In this document: in pieces, positions 20,566-32,818 of the stretch
Layout: the number at the start of each line of letters is the position of its first letter
Position numbering within the stretch: the first letter of the stretch is position 1
Assembly: GCA_963575645.1 (NCBI GenBank)
Contig: OY754469.1
Span: 46,830,753-46,894,752 of the forward strand
DNA: 64,000 nt
Direction: 5' to 3'
From: Xanthostigma xanthostigma
Lineage: Eukaryota; Arthropoda; Insecta; Raphidioptera; Raphidiidae
Notes under the pieces: generated by a model
Told to the model about the DNA's origin: nothing
The model's input: the letters and a program-made list of their open reading frames with translations, nothing else
Databases searched by the model: none
Translations under genes and position numbers: made by a program

Positions 20566-22220
20566 ATAAACTATAGATATTACTATACATACTCTTTGTC
20601 AAATTTCAAATACTAAACGAACTCAAGCCATGTTTCAGGAACTAATGTATTTCCGGTTGTATCTTTTTAAAAATCAAATTAATATATCACTTTCACGCTC
20701 TATTCTTTTCGAATTTAACATTGGATTATATGTGAACTGTTGGTGCAATTTCAAACGCGCACGTAACACTATGCCAGTGGCGTCGCATTGCGGTTCGGTG
20801 AAATAATTATAATCTGTTTATTCCATAAATCATTATTAACTGATTATTATATTTGAATCTGTGTAGCTGTATGATTTATCGCGGTTACAAAAATATATCT
20901 GTTTATAAATTCTATCAAAAAATTGTGGGCTTTATTTTTCAATTAGCAGTGCAGTGCTTACTTAATTTAACTAGATGACTCTTAAATTAAGCGTCTATTG
21001 AAAGGCAATCTGTGAAGGCTCCAGTAACATTAGAATTTACATTAAAATAACTGTAATGCTAATGATCTAAAAACCGGCTGTGGATTTAAAATATAAGTAG
21101 ATAAATATAATACAAATTAGTGCTATAAATAAAGTATTTAAGCTAATCCTTTCGTATAATTTTTAATATAAAATACATAATGTATAAAGAGTATAACTGC
21201 ATTACATGTGTTTAGTATTCTTTATCTGTCTTAACTTATTTATTCTTGTTACAAGTGTTGTTTACACTGTAAAATCTTAGTCAAAATATCGACTATCGGT
21301 CAAAAGTTGTCGATGGTCGAATCGAGTGATACTTGAAAAGAATTTAATGCAGAAATAAACATTGGAATCTTTCCGTTTGTTCCGTGAATTTTCACGTGTA
21401 AAAATTAACCAACGCATGCTTGTCAGTTATTTCTTTTAACAGATGAATTATTGAGAGAAAAAAAACAGCAGTTATTTTTATTTTCAAAACATTGACAAAA
21501 GTACGATTAAAATGGTTGGAACAAACAAATCGACGAAACACGAAAATTTTGAAAATTGCTAACTTATAGATATGGACCTATAATGTCGAAATTTCGTTAG
21601 AAGTGCACAATTACAAACATTAACAATAATTTATTTAACAGATGTGTATGTACATAATGTTTGTTGGCAAGTATTTTCGGTGTAAGCATAATCTTACATT
21701 TTGTGAGCGGTGTTAATGTATTTAAAAAAATAATAATAGATATTTATCTAATACAGTGTTATTAACGACAAAAAAACACAGTTTAAAACGTTGTAAGCAT
21801 AATACTTAATACTGTAATTTGTTTGATTTGTTCATTATATTTAATTAAATTTACAATCTATGCAAGGAACATCCATAATTGAATAAAAGCGTTCTAGATT
21901 TGAATGTTTGATATTTTCTAAAGCTTTCAAAATTCTTGCGCTATTTTTAAAGATCAATTTAACTGTTAAAAAAAAATTAAGACAAAATTAAACAAAGATA
22001 AAGGGACATTGGTACTTAAAAAAATGCATAAATGTCCCGAAATGTATTTCCCAAAAAGCGTTTTTAATGAAAACTTACGTCATTTCCGAAGTCAAAAATG
22101 GAATGAATTAGTGAACTCACCTGAAACAAAATAAAACATACGCATTAAACATATTGCAAAAATAAAAACAAACAAAATACAAATCTCTAATGTATAGTTT
22201 AAAACAAATTAAATAGTATA
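20566..22220. other. AT-rich intergenic DNA, nothing recognised
   Basis: 1.65 kb with no supported coding frame, RNA gene or repeat boundary. Confidence 0.5.
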
Positions 22221-22224
22221 TAAC

Positions 22225-22440
22225 ACCACAAGGACATAAAGTTTGAGATTCTTGCACTACGCGTCATGATATCCGTGTGGTGTACATACTATTTTTCTTT
22301 ATACCTAGGTCGCAAGTACGTACTTCTGACATCAATTTTAACAAAGAAAGTCTAACGTGCATATAATCCCAACAATGCATAATTGTTAGACTCTCTGCCT
22401 TAAAATTGATGCACTTTCGACCGAGGCATAAAGAAAATAT
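22225..22440. repeat. Family P repeat, copy P2
   Basis: Shares ATCCGTGTGGTGTA, GTACGTACTT and the TTTCGACCGAGG segment with P1 and with 25170-25410. Contains inverted GTCTAAC / GTTAGAC segments. Confidence 0.55.
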
Positions 22441-22446
22441 ATTACA

Positions 22447-22776
22447 CTAGCGGTCCCGCCCGGTTTCACCTGGGTGCAAAAGAACAAATGGGGAGGAGGC
22501 ACATGAGACGCACATTCATCTTAGTTTACCGAGATGAGTGTTGTGTCCAAATTTCATGATGATCGGAGTTACCGTTCAAAAGTTTTTGTCGGACGGACAA
22601 ATGTTGAGTTACATTTTGCAACATTTCTCATTGATGCTCCTCTCCTGTTAGTCGTAGCTTTCCTCGATAAATGGGCTATCGAACAAAAAAAAATTTCAAT
22701 TGGAACCAGTAGTTCCTGAGATTAGCGCGTTCATCCAAACAAACAAACTCTTCAGCTTCATATGTTAGTAAAGATA
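22447..22776 (+). mobile_element. RTE-type tail, family R1, copy b
   Basis: Starts CTAGCGGTCCCGCCCGG and ends CTTCAGCTTCATATGTTAGTA. It has a deletion around the GATATTATATAGCC block compared with copy c. Non-coding. Confidence 0.75.
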
Positions 22777-24145
22777 ACGGTATATTAATAGTAAGTGTAG
22801 GGACTCTATGTAGGATGTGGGAGGCAAACAAACTAGAACTATAGTACCGTACTTAACGTAGAATACCGCACATATATTTTGTATAAAACATAGAGTAAGT
22901 GAGTCATTAGTGGTTAGTACAACTCTGTGTGCTAGCTAAAGTCGACGCCATGCGTGTATATTATGTAGAAACAAACCTACATAGTAGATAATACTTATTC
23001 AAGGTTATCCGTGTGAAAATACCGCCTTGGGTTTTAGGGACATTTTCTTGTGGAACGAAGGTTTCGTTGGACAAATCTACATCTTTTAGGTGATAGTCGT
23101 TTTCGTGAAAGAGATTGTGGTAAAAATTGTAATGCTGTGTGATAGCAAGTAAGAAATAATATTATTTATGCTGTGCCCACTAACGCCGCCAGCGGCTAAT
23201 AGAGAATTATTTAACTCACTTTTTGTAGAAATCGCGACATGTTTCTATGGTGATACGTCAAGTTACTTGGCCATGATGTGTCCAAAAAAAATGTAATAAG
23301 AATACTGCTGTCAATTTTATATACCATACAACAAAATTCAGATTGTAAACCATTATATAAATAGCATAACACAAAAGGTACCTGATAATTATTTATTTAT
23401 CAATTATGACGTGCAATATATAAATAATTAATTTGTGTACACTAACAGGGTTACGTTAAAATATGGCGCCAGTGATCTTTATTTTACTTAAATCGACATC
23501 AGCGCAACAGCCCGGAACACAAAAAGCATTTCTAGATCGCCTAGTTTTGCCCATGTTTTCTTTATAATTAAAAAAACTATTTTCACTTTTAATAAACATT
23601 GCTAACTGACATACGATAAATTTGAGTTTGAAGTTTCCTCAAGTGCTCACCACAAACGCTCGCATCGATAAATTTGTAACTCCGCCTATTTGCACATAAC
23701 CCATACACGCTGTTGTAATTTTGAATGTTCCAATAGTTTTGTGCTGTTCTAGGTCGAACCGGGTCGTCCCGCATTAAAATCCAGTGTTTTTACAGGATTC
23801 AACGAGTTTATAATTCACTTCACGTTTATGTAATACGATATTTTTGAGTACACGACACTCTGCTACTTATACACATGTTCTATTAAACAAACATCTTTTA
23901 ATTTTAAACGTTTACCATAAATTTTATCAACATTAACATTGGCTCTAAAACTACTATAAAATGCACCTACTGTAACTATTAACCGTAACAGCGGTTTCCA
24001 AAATATGGGTCGCAACTCGCAAAGTTATGATGTGTTGCGTCATGATGTCCGAGGCGAGCAAGGATATCACACTTTCGGCCAGTGTGGTGTATACTATTTT
24101 TTTTATACCTCGGTCGTAAGCACGCTTATTAAATACATTAATTAG
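22777..24145. other. Intergenic DNA with P-type remnant
   Basis: No gene was recognised. 24030-24125 resembles family P (GTCATGATGTCCGAGGCGAG, then GTGTGGTGTATACTA). Confidence 0.45.
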
Positions 24146-24161
24146 TTATTTACTTTTTTTT

Positions 24162-24823
24162 TGACGTGATAACGTCTTATAAATTGATGAATCACCAATC
24201 TTATAAATTGATAAAACACCGGCTGCATGCACGAAAAAGTGTAACGTTCCTAAATCGTAACGTTCCTAACGTTCGTAATGCGTAACGTTCTGCCTGACCC
24301 TGTGCGTGCTTTTTGCTAATTTCTTGCTCAATTTAAATCAGATCGGTTTGAAACCAGTCTTAAACGAAAGAGGAGAACATTTTACATAGATTTCGTATAA
24401 CATAATTTGCCTAAACAGTTTTTTTATACAAATTTATATAGAAAAATAGCTGTATAAATGCAATGTTGTCTAATGCATGGCGCGACGCGGTCGGTCGTCT
24501 TTGTTTGCCGTACATGGAAATTAGAAAATAACGTATGTCTTGTCTTAACATGAAAACGGCTGCATTTCTAATGTTTAATTCAATTTTTTGACATTAGTAT
24601 TTTGTGAAATGCAACGCCTTCTAAGTTAAGTATTGGAATAACTAATTATTATTAGAACATAATACTTTGACAGTTGCAAACGTCACTTTTGACATTTCTT
24701 ATCATTCCGACACAAAGGATAAGCGGATTGAAACCAAATTTTGGGAGGTTTAGGTTATGTATTACGGAATACGTTATCACGTAAAACTATCGTCCGTAAA
24801 CCGACTTTACAGACAACCAATTT
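24162..24823 (+). repeat. Family A repeat, copy A2
   Basis: Starts GACGTGATAACGTC and ends GACTTTACAGACAACCAATTTT. It is the reverse complement of A3 (45628-46591) except that the ~325 bp after CCAAATTTTGGGAGG is absent. Flanked by T/A runs. No terminal inverted repeats of note and no coding frame. Confidence 0.82.
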
Positions 24824-24923
24824 TATAATTATTATTTTTTTATTAAAAAACAGTGTGCATCAACTAAGGCCATTTACACTGAACTAAAAATAAAAATATG
24901 AAGGTATGTACCTACATATAATA

Positions 24924-24990
24924 ATGAGGAAATTCATTATATTTGTAACTGCATTTTCTTCTTCATTTAGTATCTTGGAGAGTTGGTCAG
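24924..24990 (+). CDS. Candidate first coding exon with signal peptide
   Basis: ATG at 24924 opens MRKFIIFVTAFSSSFSILES and three more residues, up to a consensus splice donor CAG|GTAAGT at 24991. The peptide has a basic N-terminus and a hydrophobic core, like a secretory signal. This is what the first exon of a secreted insect protein looks like, but it is only 67 nt. No downstream exon was identified, and the sequence beyond about 25000 recurs inverted at 39620-39795. It may be chance. Not named. Confidence 0.22.
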
Positions 24991-24999
24991 GTAAGTTGA

Positions 25000-25410
25000 T
25001 TTATTTATTATTTACATAAAAACGCAGATAAATTCCAAGCAAGCAGCTTTGAGTTTATACGTAAAAACATAAATGATAGCTATTCGTGACTATTAGCTAA
25101 AATGTAATAGGGTTACTATGGAAACGACATCTAAACAATAGTTGATAGGTTGTTTTTACTTTACTACCGCCCGAACGGACGAACTTCCTGCATTGATGAG
25201 TGTAATGTAATCCCACCAAGGAGTAGATGTTAGACTTTCTGCCGACAGTATATGCACTTTCGATCGAGGTTTGAAGAAAACTATTTCTCTTTATGGTCGG
25301 TCGAAAGTACACGTACTTCCGGCATCAGTGCGTGTAATCCCACCAATACGTAAATGTTAGACTTTCTGCCTTAAAATTGGCCGGCAGTACGTACTTTCGA
25401 CCGCTTTGAA
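25000..25410. repeat. Repeat shared with 39480-39795 (inverted), with family P part
   Basis: 25005-25170 is similar to the reverse complement of 39620-39795 (TTACATAAAAACGCAGATA against TATCTGTGTTTTTATGTAA). 25170-25410 carries family P motifs such as GTAATCCCACCAA twice and TACGTACTTTCGACCG. Confidence 0.6.
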
Positions 25411-26475
25411 ATGGATCGTTTTACGACCGATAAACATATACATGAAAAGCAACTATTTCATAGGATGCAGGATATAAGTTAGATTCAATCGGTTCATAAT
25501 GCCGTATTTTTTGTCAGTGATACGTTGTTTCACACCTAGAAAGCTGTTTGGTGTGTGGGTAAAGTTATACTAGTCCAGCTGGCGGAATTATCTTCCTATA
25601 CGAAATTTTGCGTTACACTTCCAACACCAAAGTGTCACGGCACAGCGGCTTGGAATCCCCATCCTATCTTATAATAATAAAACTTTTTCCCAGGAAGGTG
25701 CAATAAAAATTACGTATAGCGATGTAAAGTTTGAGAGTCACTGAACTATATATAAAAACAGTGAAAGCCCATAAAGTCATCAAGGATCAGACTCACTCTG
25801 AGGTGTCGGACTGTTTAATCCTTCTGCAGTGTTTAGTGGAAAAAAATATACCTAATATAATAAAGTATAAGCGACACAGATTATTTTAAGCGTCGTTTTT
25901 TCTATACTTAATCCCTTGTTTACTTTATCCGCCTGTCTCATAATTCGATAGGTAAGATGAGGGTTGACATTTTAACAGGACTCAACTCTCAAGTTTTGTT
26001 TTCTCAACTTAGACGATGCTGCACACTCGTCAAAAAAATTAAACGGTTGTTTTTTATTATTTAAATTAATTCCAAGACGTCATTACATCGTCGTGTGTAG
26101 ATCGTTAAAAGCTTTAATATTACAGAAAAAAGTTTTCGATCACTTACCTGTGGTCGATAACTTTTCGTATAATATGTAATAATGAAAAAAAATAGTCCTA
26201 GAGCTGATGACGAATTTAGGCTGCTGAAGGAATGCCGTGACCCTAAATAAACCGTAAAAAAGAAGTTGTCGGGTCACGTGGGCTCTTCAGCAGCCAATCA
26301 TTAACGTTCTCTCTCCCAACTCTACTTATTACAGATTTATTTGTCAAGTACAAAATATATATACTTTATCAAATACTCATTTTTTCGTTTGTACAATTTA
26401 ATTCTTTTGAACTACTGAACATTGCGATTTTGAATAAAAACCCTAAACAAGGATTCTTTTTTATATAAAAATATA
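25411..26475. other. Intergenic DNA with a long hairpin
   Basis: No gene. 26219-26235 and 26263-26296 form a hairpin with GGCTGCTGAAG / CTTCAGCAGCC and an inner GTGACCC / GGGTCAC. GGCTGCTGAAG also occurs at 58762. Confidence 0.5.
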
Positions 26476-27064
26476 TCATATACATTAATACGCTATAAGG
26501 TTAAAGATGTTTGCCTCCCTTTTTAGAAAAAACTTCACAATTTCTCCACATAAATTATATATTTTTTACAGATAATTGCTTGCTCTACTGACATCGACAA
26601 CTAAAAAATGTATTATTGCTTTTGTTTTTGTAAATTAATTAAAATACAGCAACGCTGAACAACGTCTGCCATCTGACGGCTTTAATTTTGAAACAACGTC
26701 AACACTGTCATCTGACCTTCATATTGTAATACAACAGACACAATACTGCATACTGCCATCTAACGGCTTTAATTTTGAAACAGCGAGCAACGCTGAACAA
26801 CGTCACAGCAATGCCGCATGATGCCATCTGACGGCTTAGCTCAACGCTTTTGCTACTTGCGCCTCTATATGACAATTTTAGTAAAATATTTCTTCGAACT
26901 GTCATGTGAGCTTCATATTGTAATACAACAAAAAGAAGAACGTTATAAGCAGTGTGCAAAATTAGAAACGAATTGAATACCTGCAATCATATTTAAAAAA
27001 TAATTTTGTAAAGTGATAATTATTATACTTATTTAGTGCGAATAATTCGCACAGGTCACTCTAG
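26476..27064 (+). mobile_element. Non-autonomous Helitron, copy H4
   Basis: Starts TCATATACATTAATACGC after A; ends GTGCGAATAATTCGCAC, AGGTCACT, CTAG before T. 589 bp, closely matching H2. It includes GCCATCTGACGG-type units with TTTAATTTTGAAACA spacers. Confidence 0.88.
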
Positions 27065-27570
27065 TATGTTACTGATTTTCGGAACTCTCGATACCTATAT
27101 CTTTGTGGTCAGCATCAAACAGAGATAAACATTATTAAATACATTTTAATTCATCAGAAAATACGACAGAAGGCTTTAGTGGATGTATTATTATACAACT
27201 TATACCGAAATATTTGTGACGTATGTATTTTTTGCTAAAGGGGATTCTGCACCCTCCACACAAATATATCTATAAACCAAGTGTAATAATCTGGAAATAG
27301 ATATGCAAGGATCTCACAAACTTTTGTTAAGACAAATATTGTTCTGAAACAGGATATGTTCCACACGTACTATCCAAATGTGCGGAACTATTTTCTAATA
27401 GATAAATAAACACTGACACTAAATAAATATGAAACAGAAATACATAATAAATAAATATTTATTAGTAATTATAAATTATGTCAAACCACGAGATAAACTT
27501 CGATGAACAGAAAACAAATAAAAAATAGAATATTTCTAAGTTATTATCCAACAGAATGTACCTAAATGAT
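27065..27570. other. Nothing recognised
   Basis: AT-rich DNA without a supported feature. Confidence 0.4.
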
Positions 27571-28064
27571 CTATATATTTATATAATTTTCGTGTCACAA
27601 TTTTGCCGTGCTAATCTCCGAAACCACTGAACCTATTTTAATGAAACTTAGTAAATGTGTCTAGCTCGGTGCAACCTTCGCTATAGGATAGTTTTCATTA
27701 AATATTTTGTACAAAATTACGGTGTTCTCTAAAAAAAAACTGTTTTAGTAACATATAACGACATCTGACAGAGTTTACCCAAAGCTATTAGTTCAGAAGC
27801 AAACCAAAAAACTGTTTTAGTACCAAGTTGCGACATCTGCTAGAATTCGCTCTAAGCTATCAGTTCAGAAGCAAATCTGGTAGAATTTGCTCAAAGCTAT
27901 TAGTTCAGAAGCAAATCTGATAGAATTTGCTCAAAGCTATTAGTTCAGAAGCAAATCTACTAGAATTTGCTTAACGCTATTAGTTCAGACGCCGGGTCGC
28001 AAACGAAATACATTTTACAGAATTATATCTATCGCACCCGAGTGAAACCGAGACGGACCGCTGG
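27571..28064 (-). mobile_element. RTE-type tail, family R2, copy b, with tandem repeats
   Basis: Reverse complement of the module at 35458-35865: the inverted form of TTTCGGAGATTAG, then GACATCTG blocks, and the head GGGTGCGATAGATAT-like sequence at 28025-28064. In its middle a 40-bp unit with GAATTTGCTCAAAGCTATTA is repeated about four times (27840-27995). Confidence 0.72.
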
Positions 28065-28352
28065 TGGCTTTATGACTTTTGGTAACAATTTTAAAAGGTA
28101 AAAAGAACGCACAGTTAAACATTTGTTACAGATTGAAACAAAGGTTATTTTTTTGTTTCACTTTGTATTTCTTATAGTAATTCGACAGCGTCACGTAAAC
28201 AAAAAATACATTTACGTAAACAGCCCAGTATCCAACTGGAACATAAAAACGCCTTGCAGGCATAGAAGGGAAGTAACGCACGGTTAAGACAAGGCAGGCC
28301 AGGGTAAGACAGCACAGGGTCACAGATGAGGATTACGGAAGCGACGCTCCAC

Positions 28353-28669
28353 TAGAGATGGGGTGTAAATAACTTCAAGATGAAAAAATCACTGTGATCA
28401 GCGGTTTAAAATGATCACTGTGATCAGCGGTTTAAAATGATCACTGTGATCTGACAAGAGGTAACTATACGTTCCAAAGTAACGTATGCTGTTCCGTTGT
28501 CACCGCTATCACGACGGTCGCTCCAACCGAGTAGCCGACGTAACGTCCGACCGAGTGTTTGCTCTGTCGGAATCGACGTGACAAAGTCACGATGATTTTT
28601 CACTGTGATTTTTCTGTAACTGGAATAACAGTCACTGTAATCACATAGTAACGACTTTTCCAATGTCTA
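28353..28669 (-). mobile_element. hAT-type MITE, family T, copy 1
   Basis: The ends TAGAGATGGGG and CCAATGTCTA are inverted. The flanks are CGCTCCAC (28345-28352) and CACTCCAC (28670-28677), an 8-bp target duplication with one difference. The interior has repeated GATCACTGTGATC palindromes with AGCGGTTTAAAAT spacers. Non-coding. The second copy is at 56721-57182. Confidence 0.8.
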
Positions 28670-31060
28670 CACTCCACTGTGGCCATAACTGTATAATATA
28701 TTGAGAAAATACTGTAAAAATTTTAGACCGAAATATTAAATATTTACAAAGCTGTAGCATATAGTCGAGAGCAGCAACGGTCTTATGGTAACTCTCAATT
28801 GTTATCACGTTACTTTGATACTCTCGCAGAATAGAGCAAAAAAATTAGCAGAAAACGGTGCCTTTGAAAAAACGGAAGGTTTACTATACACCAGGCATAG
28901 CTGATTAGTGTAAATATACATTTTAATTTTTTTGTAAGACATCTGAAATCAAAACTTTAAACGCGTTTTTCTCAAAACTACGTTTTTGTAAGCGGCGCGG
29001 ATAATTGAAACAATTGTATACAACCAATTGCTATCAATTTTGCACAGGGTATTCTACACAACAATAGCTTCGTCCGGTACTAGAATTACTTGATCATAAA
29101 AATTATTTCTATTTTTGTAACTGATTTTCAACGACAAAATCGCGATTTTCTCGTTGTTTTTTTTTTAAACCCGACATTTTGTTATTTATCAAAAAAAATG
29201 TTTATTTCTAGAACGGGATAGAGCCACAAGCCTACGAAACAATAACTAATTTAATTTTTATAATTCAGATGACTCCAAGTGACGTTATCACCCGCGCTAC
29301 CCACCTACCTCCATTTAAAGTTGTTTACTTTAGGTTAAAAAAACAATTATAAAATGGCGTAAAATTAAGCAAAAAAAAATGTTTTTTCTTAGTTTACGAT
29401 GTCAGTAAAAACATGTGACAAAATTGTAATGATTGTACATTATTTTGTTATTAAAAAAAAAAAATCTGAAATAAGGGCTGAAAACGAGCCTGAACATACG
29501 GACTACGTTCTTAAATTGAAAGTCACTGTAATAAACAGAGGACTTGAGCATGCGCATAAAAATATGTCTTGTCACTGATGCCTCTGTTTGTCCTTTTCTG
29601 TGATAAGACAGCGTCAGTGAAAGCATCTCTACACTGCTTGAGAAGGATGAATGATGCTAGCTGGAAGCAAGTGTAGATATAATCTCACGTATTTAACCCT
29701 CGGTGTCCTCGGAGACAAAATGAGAATATAAGAAGTAAGCATATACACGCATTGTATACAGGTTGCAACAGTAACGGCTTGACAAATGACTATAAAAAAT
29801 AAAAACAAAACACAACCAACCCAGTTATGATCTTTTTGTTTATTTCAGTGGAAGTTCTATGGTATTTTATGTATTCAGGTTGTGATGAAGTTTATTTTAG
29901 TTGAGTCAGTGGCATTATGTTACACAGCGAGTTTAGCACTTACACAAACCAAAATATCATCACGACCGAGATAAATTTATACTTGTTAAAAACAGTTTTG
30001 TTGCTGAACTCAATTATCCTATTGATTTCTGTGAACAATAAATTATTATTATTATTATATTTTTTTGCACATACCTCCAATTGCAATTTATTTAGGTTGT
30101 TTGTGAAAACTACGCCTGCTTTGGTTTCTCTGTTTCTTTTATCGTACTAAATGATAACTGACAGCTGGTATCTTTTGAAAATTATTGTAAAATGTATGTA
30201 AGTGAGACATGTTATATAAACAACGGTATGCTCGTTAATTCAACTAAATAGGGTAGCTTGCAATTTTCGAAATGGACCAATTTTTGTAACTTATTGTATG
30301 ATACAATTTTAGTAGCTTTTAACTAACAGAATTTCTGCTGAATAACTTTCCTAAAATTCAATTTTTCAGTTAATATATAAGTGCAGTGTTAAAATTTCTA
30401 AAAAATATTTTCATAAAAATATTAGAACCGAACCTAAAATAATATTCACCTGCATTTGTCATATACTCAAGCCATAGAAATAAAATATTCATAAAACATT
30501 GTGTTCTCGACTTCTTCATCATCATTTATTTGTGTGATGGGTATTTGTGAGGGAATAAAGATGTACGACGTCAACATTTGCAATGTTTATCTAATTTACC
30601 AAATAAACGGGTCTTTACTGAAATACGAGCGAGGCATCATGAAATTGTTTGAAGGATTTGTATGATATAAAATGTAAGTTTGTAAAATACATCCTGGATT
30701 ATTTACCGTAATTATTGTTTTACAATGTTGATATTTCAAGTTGTTGTCCTAGTTTGACATTTGATAAATAAGTTTTGGCTTCGTCTCCACTTAATTAAAA
30801 AAGGTGCAGTTTTTACACCTCGATTTTTATCTACAATTAGCCAAAACTATATAAATGTGAGACTATATTATTCTACAAATATCTACTTATTATAATATTT
30901 CAGTTGGACTGCAATTATCGAATGTTACTGAAAAAATATATAAAAAGAGAAGCTGTTTAGAAGCATAAAAGTTAATAAACAAAAAAAATTACAGAACTGA
31001 TTTACATAAAGAAAAATATTATAACAAATAAAATAAAATATTATATATATGTCAAGAGTT
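28670..31060. other. AT-rich intergenic DNA, nothing recognised
   Basis: 2.4 kb. Short frames (29402-29626, 29917-30150) have no family resemblance. No repeat boundary was found. Confidence 0.45.
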
Positions 31061-31064
31061 GAAC

Positions 31065-31265
31065 ATGCAATAATACTTAAAGCATTTATAATGCTTAAAA
31101 CACTTTGCTTAAAGTACTTTGTTAAAAAGATGCTCGATGTTTAAAGTACTTGCATAAAGACTTGCTACTTATTAAGCACGTAAATATTATAAATGAACAT
31201 TCAACAAGCTTATTAAGCATTAGGAATGCTTAATAAGCATTTTAAATGCTTGATAAGTACTTTTA
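31065..31265. repeat. Cluster of AAGCATTT / AAGTACTT palindromic motifs
   Basis: In 200 bp the hexamer-like motifs AAGCAT, ATGCTT, AAGTACTT and GCTTAATAAGC recur more than a dozen times in both orientations, giving many small overlapping hairpins. Element type unknown. Confidence 0.6.
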
Positions 31266-31643
31266 ATTATATCAATGGTTAATAAAACATATTTGGTTTA
31301 TCTTTCATAATTCTTGTTTCATATGATGATAGAGATCAATTTCTTGTTTATTTAATTGCTATATCAGTTAGAAAAATATGGTTCATATCCAAAAATCGTT
31401 TTCGGAATCCCATCCATAGAAACCTTTTTTCTTAAAATCAATTAATGAACCACCTCCTGGAGCTTGTCAATATAATTTTCCAAACACGCTATATATTTGC
31501 CGTGTTAGCTTATAACATCGCTGAAGAATATTTTCTTGTTAATAAACTTCAGATACTTGACAGTGTCTGATGCAATCATTTTGTAATTTTGTTACAGTCG
31601 GTATTATAATATTATGTAGGTACAATCCATACAGTATAAGAAG

Positions 31644-32043
31644 TAGAGATGAGCTTATTGGTTACTTTTCGGTAACCGGTAGCGACTTCCAAGAGTACCG
31701 GTGATTTTAATAGCAGCGATCACTGATCACCGCTAAGACTATGCATGTGCAGTCACCGGTAGCTAGTCTGAACTGAACTCACGTCTTACTAGCCACAGCA
31801 GTGAACAGTGAAATCCACTGTCCCGGTAGTAAATTATCGCTCATTATATTGTCACTCTCGTTACTACATTTTGTATTTCATGAAGTCATCACATATTGCT
31901 TGTTATTTTATTATTTCTTCGGTAAGTAATAATTCTTGTTGGTCGCAGGTAGCTAGTCTGAACTGAAGTCACTGCAGTGAACAGTGAAACCTAAATACTA
32001 TATAGCGACTAAATAACCGGTGAGAAAATATTGCTCATCTCTA
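31644..32043. mobile_element. hAT-type MITE with TAGAGATGAGC ends
   Basis: The ends TAGAGATGAGC and GCTCATCTCTA are perfect inverted repeats. Inside are ACCGGT-rich segments and two copies of GTAGCTAGTCTGAACTGAA with GTGAACAGTGAAA. Flanking ATAAGAAG and ATAAGGAG resemble an 8-bp duplication but are offset by two bases on the right. 400 bp, non-coding. Confidence 0.7.
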
Positions 32044-32051
32044 TGATAAGG

Positions 32052-32480
32052 AGGAAAGGAAGAGGAAGGCAGAGAATAAGACAGAGCAAGAGGAGTCGGA
32101 ATTTAAATATGCTAATGTAATGAGTAATGCGATGAGCCAGGTCACACATAAAGCAGCAAGTTTTTATGGTCCCTCGGCAACGGCTTAGAAGACGTCATAC
32201 CACCTTACTGCCACTGCGTCGACAGACCTTCCAAATTTAAGTAATGCAATGTCTGCAACTTCATCATGCATAACAATGTCACTCTCTAATAGTCTTTACC
32301 TTTTTCTAGTACGTATTTTTAAAACTGCAACGAAGAATACGAATTAGTTGATTAATTTATTAGATTTCTGCGGAACTCAATATGTTCGCAAATAGTCGCC
32401 ACACCGAACAAATGTACTTGTTGAGTCAAATAAAAATCTGGGGTGACAATTGTGGATAACAACTAATGCTTATATATCTA
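32052..32480. other. Nothing recognised
   Basis: Mixed-composition DNA, no supported feature. Confidence 0.4.
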
Positions 32481-32818
32481 CTAGCGGTCCCGCCCGGTTT
32501 CACCCGGGTGCAAAAGAACGAATGGGGGGGAGGGACACGTTTATCTTAGTTTACCGAGATGAATGTTGTGTCCAAATTTCATGATGATCGGAGTTACCGT
32601 TCAAAAGTTTTTGTCGGACGGACAAATTCTGAGTTTTATTTTACATTTTTCATTGATGCACCGCTCCTATTGGTCGTAGCGTGATATTATATAGCCTATA
32701 GCCTTCCTCGATAAATGTACTATCCAACAACAAAAAATTCAATTCGAACCAGTAGTTTCTGAGATTAGCGCGTTCAAACAAACAAACTCTTCAGCTTTAT
32801 ATATTAGTATATAGATGA
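32481..32818 (+). mobile_element. RTE-type tail, family R1, copy c
   Basis: Starts CTAGCGGTCCCGCCCGG; retains CGTAGCGTGATATTATATAG, AGCCTTCCTCGATAAATG and the terminal TATATTAGTATATAGATGA. The most complete R1 copy of the window. Confidence 0.77.
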
